This document shows positions 57,140-64,000 of a DNA stretch of 64,000 nucleotides, in pieces. The position numbers were made by a program, and so were the translations under genes. This DNA comes from Suillus spraguei (taxonomy: Eukaryota > Basidiomycota > Agaricomycetes > Boletales > Suillaceae). The number at the start of each line of letters is the position of its first letter. Position 1 is the first letter of the stretch. Under the pieces are notes generated by a model, which saw nothing but the letters and a program-made list of their open reading frames with translations, was not told the DNA's origin and searched no databases. Location of the stretch: the NCBI GenBank assembly GCA_016800925.1, contig JABCPU010000066.1:62001-126000 (forward strand), read 5' to 3'.

Positions 57140-57624
57140 ATCCTAATCTGGGGCCTCGAAGTGCTTGAATTTACTTTCCTGCATTGTTTCGATTTTGGCA
57201 TACTTCTTATGTTGGCATGATACCACGATCATTATATCTTGATTCGCTGCGTATATAACTATTCACCTTAGAACGTACAATTTTAGGGTATAGATAAAAT
57301 GGTGTTTTCCTCTTGTTCGACATGGGGACACGAGAATGAGTGTGTGGCTAGTTGGTAGTTGTGAAAAGAGTCCGTCAATGTCCAAGAATCTAAAGGAATG
57401 TGAAACGATAGGTGAGTCCAGAAATTCGAGTGCCAGACTACTACCAGTATTTCCTGTCCTGAAAAGAGTGTGAGGAGCTGACCAGCTGCGACAGTGGATA
57501 TTCTGAATGTCCAAGGATAGAATCTAAAGGGATGTGATGAGACTACCAAACGAGTGTTTTCGGTCTTCAAGAGAGTGGGGAGCTGACTGGCTGCGATAGT
57601 GGATACTCAGTGATAAATCAGTAA
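57140..57624. repeat. Intergenic DNA with a degenerate direct repeat of about 105 bp
   Basis: AAAGAGTGTGAGGAGCTGAC with AGCTGCGACAGTGGATA (57464-57503) recurs as GAGAGTGGGGAGCTGACTGG with CTGCGATAGTGGATA (57570-57607). AATCTAAAGGAATGTGA (57387) recurs as AATCTAAAGGGATGTGA (57522). The whole stretch looks like a diverged duplication downstream of the terpene synthase gene. No coding sequence. Confidence 0.6.
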
Positions 57625-58764
57625 TTAGCTGTATGTGACGCTTACCAGCAGCGTTGAAACATTGCTTCGAGGAAAGAGGCTGACAACCCTGGTCCGTTTA
57701 ACTTCACGACCGCAGTTCTGAAAGTACCGTGTAGTGTCGAATGACCAATGCAAACTTCCGACAATCCAGTCTGCAAGGCCGCCGACGTAGATTGCAACGT
57801 CCTTGTCAATTTTGGGACCCCAGGAAGGAATAAGCCCGCGATTTTCATTGAAGCGGTCGATAGACTGTTTGCAGAGTTCGCCAACGAAGTCGACAGCAGA
57901 CTGAATGTCAAGGCACTCCTCGTGCATGACAACAGATATCATATTGTGGGTATCTCCTTTTGACTGTTCCACATTATAGGAGAAGATGTCCTAAATTGGA
58001 CGTTAGCGCGAGGAAAGTAATAGGTTGAAGTACTTGCATTTGACCAAGTAACTAAATCGTTGGCGGCCTCGCCGAGACTCTGGATGATCGGGTGCTCCAT
58101 GACTTCATCAGGTATGTCGAGATTGTTAGCGTATTCGATAAGTGCCCAGCAGGGCTTGCATCCGCTGGTATCGCGACGCAGGGAGATATAGGATTCAAGG
58201 TCAGGAACGACACCCTTGGCCCGGTCGATGGCTTGCACGTGCACAGCCTGGAAGAAGAAGTCCATTGTCTCTATAAAGCGTCTGGTCGTTCCACAGGAGG
58301 CGGTAGGAAGCATACGTTTATAGAAGCTATGGTACACTCAATTAGCCTGGTCGTAGTGAAGAAGTGAATCCATACTCCTTAGTCATTCTATTCAATCGGG
58401 CGGGCGAGTAGTAATCGTACGGGTGATGAAGCGAGTTCAGCACGACATTTGCAATACTTTTGGTTCCAGCCTTGTCCATGTCGTCTGAGAGGTTGTCGAG
58501 GTGGAAGAGATAGTTCATGAAGTCGCAACAGACGCGAAGCTGAGGGAATCCTGCATCTGGGTAGCACATAGATGTGAGCTGACCAGCCTTGAGCCCATGA
58601 ATCGCCTTGCGTGACTTCTGACTGAGGTTATCTCCCCGAAAAAGCCACCGCTTTGATTCAGCAGTGGCCTGTTTGTGATGGCGGTTCATGCGTAGCTTGA
58701 AATCACAGTGGGAGACGAGGTCAGGGAGGATAAACTTGGTGGGAAGAGTAGCGATGATCGACAT
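57625..58764 (-). CDS. Sesquiterpene synthase (basidiomycete clade with DNLSD motif)
   Basis: Three exons (58764-58376, 58326-58038, 57990-57625) give 347 aa. Class I terpene cyclase, expected to convert farnesyl diphosphate into a sesquiterpene scaffold in the cytosol. N-terminus: SIIATLPTKFILPDLVSHCD. The metal-binding Asp-rich motif is LFHLDNLSDDMDKAG (D-N-x-S-D where many enzymes have D-D/E-x-x-D). The second site reads NDIFSYNVEQSKGD, matching the NSE consensus NDxxSxxxE. Near the end SLHWSFDTTRYF carries the conserved Arg-Tyr pair. From memory, DNLSDDMD and the flanking text resemble protoilludene synthases (1,11-cyclising), but the product cannot be assigned. The second intron appears to use a GC donor (AAT|GCAAGT ... 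TTTAG|GAC), since only this keeps the NSE motif in frame. It is divergent from the MFS transporter at 60001. Confidence 0.9.
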
Positions 58765-60000
58765 CTTGAGAAAATGAAGGAAGGGTCCTAAGGAAAATAA
58801 AAGCTAAAAGAGCGACGAGAACGTTCCGTGAGGGTAATATCAAGAGGAACGGGAATAAGTTGAGGTCCGTGGTAGGCTGTGGGTTTTGATGCTGAGCAGG
58901 AACCTGGTTGGATTTGAAACCGGACACCCGGACTGACTGAGATAAGCTTTTGACTACTGGTTTGAAAATACCAGACTCATTCTAGCATAGAACGAGCATC
59001 ATAGTGTTGCATCCGACTCATTATGAGAGGGGGTAGTCATAAGGGGAAGGGAAATGGCGCCGAGCGTGCAGCGCGACTGTTAATCGACCATATGAGTAGA
59101 AATTCACGTCAGGTGCATCACGGCACTGATCAGTGGGCACCCTAGTAGAGGGCTTGAAGTGTTCAAGTATGGAAATTTTTGCAGCCCTTACTCTTCCAGT
59201 CAGATGATGCAAGCTGTGGACTGTTGAAAATCAAAATCTCTCTAAAGAGACTAGACCCAGTTCAGGAGAAGGAAATAGAGTAGAAGAACGTGGTATAGTG
59301 CATGATGGGACACGACTTATTAAGCGTATCAGTTTCAATAAATGCGAAGAGAAAATATAGCGACTAACCCAGTTGCTCGAAGACCACGGAATGTCGCTGC
59401 GTCCGACACAGGACGTAGTATATATGCTCAATTGGTAACCGGTGAAGCAGGAAGTGATGCACTGGCCTACCTGTAAAGGCTGTATTGGGTATGAATTGTA
59501 CTGGATGGGAGCTACTTTGAAATCCATATTGAGAAAGCAAAATTACGGTCCGTGCGGACAACTTGGGAGAGTATTCCTTGTCTCCCGATTATGGACACAC
59601 ACAAGTCAATCGAGCGAGTCTTACGAAGTACATACCATACTACTCCCGATGTTCCTGCTTTCCTAGTTAGCCCACTGTAAGATTGAGGACAAAGGAACAG
59701 AATCGATAGTTTGGCAAGCTACATTCAAAATAATGCGAGGAGTGGTTTTTGCCAGTCGATGGCGCTCGCCATTAAACGTCAGGTATCTATCGTGATAATT
59801 AAACGTTTTTCAACTTTTGGAAACCACTGGAAGTAAACAGGCAGCTTGGTCCCTGGAACTTCGAAGAGCAGAATTTGCGAGCGGAGTCGGCGGGCGGCGC
59901 GGCGCGGACAGCAAACCACTTTCCTTTTTTGTCAAGTCATTACGTTCTTACGGATTGGTACTTGGACAGAACTTCATTCAAACACACATATATATTCATC
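58765..60000. other. Divergent promoter between terpene synthase and MFS transporter
   Basis: 1.24 kb without a supported gene. Small open frames at 59231-59561 have no family likeness. The region may carry shared control elements for the two divergently transcribed genes; I did not identify a specific site. Confidence 0.5.
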
Positions 60001-63000
60001 ATGACCACCCGTATTCCCCTCCAACCGCCAAACATAGGCAGCCTACGATCTTTAAACGCCCCACCGAGAAGGTTTTTTGGTATGCGGGATGAAACTGAAG
60101 AGGACGACGATCCTTCCAGGCTAGAGCGCAGCACAAGACAGGCGTCGGGCGGTCAGAACCATCGAAGGCAGAGTTTTGTATCGCGCTGGAGGACGAGTAC
60201 AGATGTGGAGAGCAATACTAAGTCTCCAATACTTGAAAGACCTCCAATACCCAACGCTCTTCGCGGCAGCGAGTCCGATTCGACTCCGTTACCAGCACTG
60301 TCTATGATTGTACTGTCCATCGTAAGTTTCTGCATGCACCTTCGTGATATGACTGATCAAGCGCCAAGACCATGCTTGGAGAGTTTCTTTCTGCTAATGT
60401 CGCCATGCCGTTTCTCCTTTTCATGGTCAAAGGTGCGCGAGACCATATACGCACCTTCGGTCTGCAACTAATGAACTCGGATTCAGGGTTTGGCGAGGTC
60501 GGCGACGAAGCTCAAATTGCCTTTTGGACCGGAATACTTGGTATTATTACTAATCATCTTTAGTATTTAACTGTCTTTAACGGACTCCCACAGTGTCTGC
60601 GTTCTTTTTGACGCAGTTCCTCACCTCATTGTTATGGGTATGTGCAATTTCCCTCTTCTGCACTAACGTTATATCTTGACTCTGATTCGGAGGAATAGGC
60701 AACTGCAGCAGATAGACATGGTCGTAGATTGGTGCTGACATTATCCTTGTTTGGAAGTGCAGTGACGGTATTACTTTTTGGGACGTGCACATCTCTGCGG
60801 CAAGCGATTGTGGTGAGGTTGTTGCAGGGAATTTTCGCTGGAGCTGTCGGAGTGGCACGTGGATGTGTTGCTGCGGTGACGGACATGACAAACGAGGGGA
60901 GAGCATACGCTATCATGGGGCGAGTATCAATCGCCTGATTGAGATCCTGGCGCTGATGTCATAACCAGATTTTGCTGGGGACTTGGTGGTGTAGCGGGCG
61001 CCATCATTGGAGGGTCATGTAAGTGCATTCTGTAAGGGCATATTAGTCTTACCGACGATCGATAGTTGAGAAGCCCGCAGACAAGTGGCCGAGCGTGTTT
61101 GGTCAAGTGCCACTATTGGTGGAGTATCCTTACCTACTCCCGTGTGCAGTGGCTGCCAGCATCACATTGACAGGTGCGTTTTCGGAAAAGTAATATCACA
61201 CAATCACTCACTCTGCACAGGGTCGTTCCTGTCCCTGTTTCTGGGCCGCGACGGCGGACCGCGGAATGGCGCAATTCGGCTACCACTAGAAAAGCCTGAA
61301 GATCGACACCCGACCATTCAAGAGGAGGAAGATACCACTACCCCCACTACCCTCAACGATGCTTCACAGTCTGGCTTGGTGCGCTCCATTACGCGGAAAG
61401 TGTCTAGTCAGCTGTCTGGTTATTTCGGATCTCGAGATTCAGTCACCGCACAAGAAGCACCGTCGTTACCAGTGCCACTCACGGCAACCATATCGCCACC
61501 AATGGATAGCCCGCACAACTTCTCGAGAATCACTCGCACCAATGGATCCGCGTATGGTTATGGGGGAGGCAACAGGGCGACAAGCACAGTCAGCACGACA
61601 ACGCTTGGTGCGAGGCGTGTGAGCACTGCCAGCACTCTAAGAAGGAGGCACCGAAGTGCATTTGAGGGACCAGCGTCACTCACAGATCCTGGTGACCTCA
61701 ACTTTGCTCAGAGACTATTGATGGCAAACGAGAATGCGGTGACAAACATTGCTGATCTTTGGGTAGCAGCAGCAATGAATGTGGATAATGACGAAACATT
61801 TGAACCTGAGCAAGACCTAGATGTGAACGTCGATCGGAGTATATTGAACATGAAGACATTCCAAATTCCAGCACATCCAATCATCTCCTGTCCATCGAGG
61901 GCGTTCCATTGACCGCAACCTCGCAAATACGATCGGCAGTCCCGACCAGCACTCATCTGTGATAACATTTGGGCGATCTTCACGCATGCATTCAGCAACG
62001 ATCTCTCCCGCACTGGATGGGGTACCGTTTTCACTGCGTTCCCCGTCGATCTTCTCACACCCTGGAGTGCGTACACCATCCGTTGTCCTCGATGCCCAGG
62101 CCCGTGTCCAGGAGTCCGCTGGTGACAATTCACTACTACCAATTCTGGAACACAGGCAATCTGCTGCAGAATTGGATATTCCCCCAGGGAAGCCTCCATC
62201 TTTGACCTCGCAGCTGCCTCTGGTTGTCATCTTCCAGTACGGTTTGCTGGCACTTCACAGCACGACACACGATCAGGTGTTCTTGTCATATCTTGTTACG
62301 TACGTAGTCTGTGCAATACTCCGTGCATCTTACTGACCTCTAATCAGCGACTACGAGTCGGGGGGTCTGAACCTCAATCCGGGGCATTTCTCCCAGCTTA
62401 GTACGTGTTGTACTACAGGGCATGAAGGACATTTTGCTGATAGTGTCCTGCAGTTGCTCTCATGTGCCTTGCACAGATTGTATACCAGTTTTATCTCTAT
62501 CCGTATGGCTACTTTATCTTTTGATTATCGTTCTGCTGACTCACTTCTTTCAGAAACATCGGGCAAGTCTTTTCTGGCTTTGTTATAGAACACTCCCCTT
62601 ATGGCACTTGTTCATAGACCCCCTCGAGGGCGCTTTTCCCACCTCGCAATGTTTCGTCTTGGGTCCTTGCTATTCATACCGGCATACCTTACCGTCACTA
62701 TGTATCGGGGTTTCGCAAGTTCAAATGACGAAGGAAGTTTCGTTCTTATGGCAGGTATGATGTGATTTCTTTATCCCTCCTGTTCCATGGCTGATTCCTT
62801 TATGTCAGCGCTGTCTCTGAGCACGTGAGTGACGTCTGGACAGTCCACCTGAGCATTGTTGACACATACGCAGAGCTGTACGCTATTGTGGAAACACGTT
62901 TGGTTACACCGCCATATCTATTCTCCTTAATTATAGTGCGTTCGTCGAGCTTGTGCCAGAATGAAGTTCCAATTGACAGTGCCTATAGTGACACCCCCAC

Positions 63001-63251
63001 ATGCCGTTGGCTTTGCAAATGGTGTCGCGCAGAGTATAGTCAGTCTTGCACGTTGTTTTGGACCTGTTCTTGGCGGATACGTGAGTACTAGCTCTACTCT
63101 TTGGTGGTACAATGACAATGACACTCTCACACTCACAATGTAGCTTTGGGCGGCTAGCACCAGAGACGATCCGTCAGGATACCCTCTCGGATTTGTGGCA
63201 TGTTCGGTCGTATGTGCGCTAGCCGTTGCACACAGTTTTTTCATTCGTTAG
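60001..63251 (+). CDS. MFS transporter with a long cytosolic central loop (YCR023C-like)
   Basis: The start MTTRIPLQPPNIGSLRSLNA follows an ATCATG context. After about 100 polar residues, TM1-TM6 read LGEFLSANVAMPFLLFMVKG, GDEAQIAFWTGILVSAFFLT, the motif A-like ATAADRHGRRLVLTLSLFGS, RQAIVVRLLQGIFAGAVGVA with RGCVAAVTD, and GFCWGLGGVAGAIIGGSFEK. A disordered central loop of about 350 residues follows (Ser/Thr/Pro-rich; RSITRKVSSQLSGYFGSRDS, ARRVSTASTLRRRHRSAFEG). TM7-TM12 are LPLVVIFQYGLLALHSTTHD, LMCLAQIVYQFYLYPNIGPP, MFRLGSLLFIPAYLTVTMYR, NYMTPPHAVGFANGVAQSIV and GPVLGGYLWAAST with a C-terminal VVCALAVAHSFFIR. The layout matches the yeast YCR023C/Zrt-like facilitator group of the major facilitator superfamily, with unknown substrate. 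Roughly a dozen introns; the frame at 61821-61870 requires a 50-nt intron. It may export the product of the neighbouring terpene synthase, an inference from position alone. Confidence 0.85.
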
Positions 63252-63937
63252 CTTTCCGCCGCCGATCTTGTTGCCTTGAAATGCCTGCAAGATAGAGTAG
63301 ACATTATACTATTTGTATGCATGTGATCATCCAAAACAATCACTTTAATGGACCATGTGTAGGTTGTTGGTTTGCATGTGTGGCTCGGCCAGCGTATTCA
63401 TGAGCAAACGATTGAACTAAGGACCGGCACTTGAAATTTGAGCTATCTCAGAAGCCAAACGCCCACCACGTTGTGTTTGTCGCTGTCCATCGGGGCGGAG
63501 AGGATGACTAAGCGTGTGTCCCGTGGCGGTGCACGCAACGAAGAGGAACAAAATGCACTGCAAGGCAAAGCAAATTTACGATGCAAGACGCGTACGCCGA
63601 TGCCAATGTGATCAACATTGTTTTTCACTGATTAACCTATCTCATCATGTCGACAACGATGATACAAACAGAAATTTATCGTAGCCTCACCAGGCCTGGC
63701 CATATCATATAACGGTTTTGAGTCGGCGCCTTTTTGTCGGTACCTATGATTGGCATCTACAGCCATGATAACAGTCGGTTACATGATGAGTCCTGGGTTG
63801 AGGGACTTGACACAGATTTCAGAACTGACAGATTATGAGACAGACCAGTCTCGATTGAGCATGTCTGTTGAGTCTCCACATCTCTAAAGTCCGTCTCCTG
63901 ACAAATTCCCGCAGGAAGTTCTATCCCTTCGATCACC
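63252..63937. other. Gene-free stretch, promoter of the next gene
   Basis: No supported coding sequence on either strand; the minus-strand frame at 63757-63990 overlaps a better plus-strand start and has no family likeness. Confidence 0.45.
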
Positions 63938-64000
63938 ATGGCCGTTGATCCTATCAATTTCCTTTCCCTTATTGCCTTCCTGTCCGCCATCGAGGCTCGC
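63938..64000 (+). CDS. 5' end of a gene running off the window
   Basis: CACCATGG at 63935-63942 is a strong start context. The first 21 codons read MAVDPINFLSLIAFLSAIEA then R, with a hydrophobic stretch that could be a signal anchor. The rest lies beyond the window; no family can be named. Confidence 0.45.
   Translation, partial: MAVDPINFLSLIAFLSAIEAR

Noticed and set aside
59231..59561. Minus-strand open frames between terpene synthase and MFS transporter
   Set aside because: No family likeness; the region is more likely a shared promoter.

Overview
The window is nuclear DNA of a filamentous basidiomycete, most likely an Agaricomycete. Genes carry many short introns (about 45-65 nt) with GTRNGT donors. 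The recognisable genes include a polyporopepsin-like aspartic protease, a basidiomycete sesquiterpene synthase, a Fus3/Kss1-type MAP kinase, a Het-C protein, and remnants of the C2/NACHT/TPR/CHAT protein family that is expanded in mushrooms. All calls are made by eye from translation and family knowledge; no database search was run.

Layout. 1-6.9 kb is transposon-rich: tandem exon-intron modules, an intact orphan gene of a mushroom-expanded family (1938-3549), a tRNA-derived SINE-like promoter, a broken PIF/Harbinger transposase and a perfect-TIR MITE (6203-6737). 7.4-8.9 kb holds an intact secreted aspartic protease; its broken, inverted paralogue is at 36.5-37.9 kb. 10.6-12.3 kb is an SRRM1-type PWI/SR splicing factor. 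13.4-15.8 kb is an unrecognised gene with a coiled coil and C-terminal repeats. 16.8-19.6 kb is a sugar porter, convergent with a Dal5-type anion permease (20.8-23.4 kb). A tRNA-Gln(CUG) with an intron lies at 23.8 kb. 24.8-28.6 kb is a heavily mutated C2/NACHT-like/TPR/CHAT pseudogene. 29.1-30.6 kb is the MAP kinase.

31.4-34.7 kb and 39.2-41.1 kb are repeat graveyards: tandem 1.2-1.3 kb duplications mixing TPR and Sec2 fragments, more TPR remnants and a Helitron helicase remnant. 41.4-63.3 kb is mostly a dense block of genes: Sec2-type Rab GEF, G3BP-like NTF2/RRM protein, Het-C, a small conserved orphan, Mak5/DDX24 DEAD-box helicase, an F-box gene with a frame break, a sesquiterpene synthase and a long-loop MFS transporter. 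The first codons of one more gene run off the right edge.

Working together. The sesquiterpene synthase and the divergently transcribed MFS transporter may share an intergenic promoter. The sugar and allantoate-type transporters, protease and MAP kinase fit nutrient acquisition and signalling in a saprotroph. Het-C and the decayed NACHT/TPR/CHAT locus both belong to families linked to fungal self/non-self recognition, but nothing in the sequence shows that they interact. The most unusual items are two long near-perfect hairpins (9521-9588, 12630-12782), a MITE lodged exactly in the promoter of the dead protease copy, a second catalytic motif of Asp-Cys-Gly in both proteases, and dispersed copies of the Sec2 3' end near Helitron remains.
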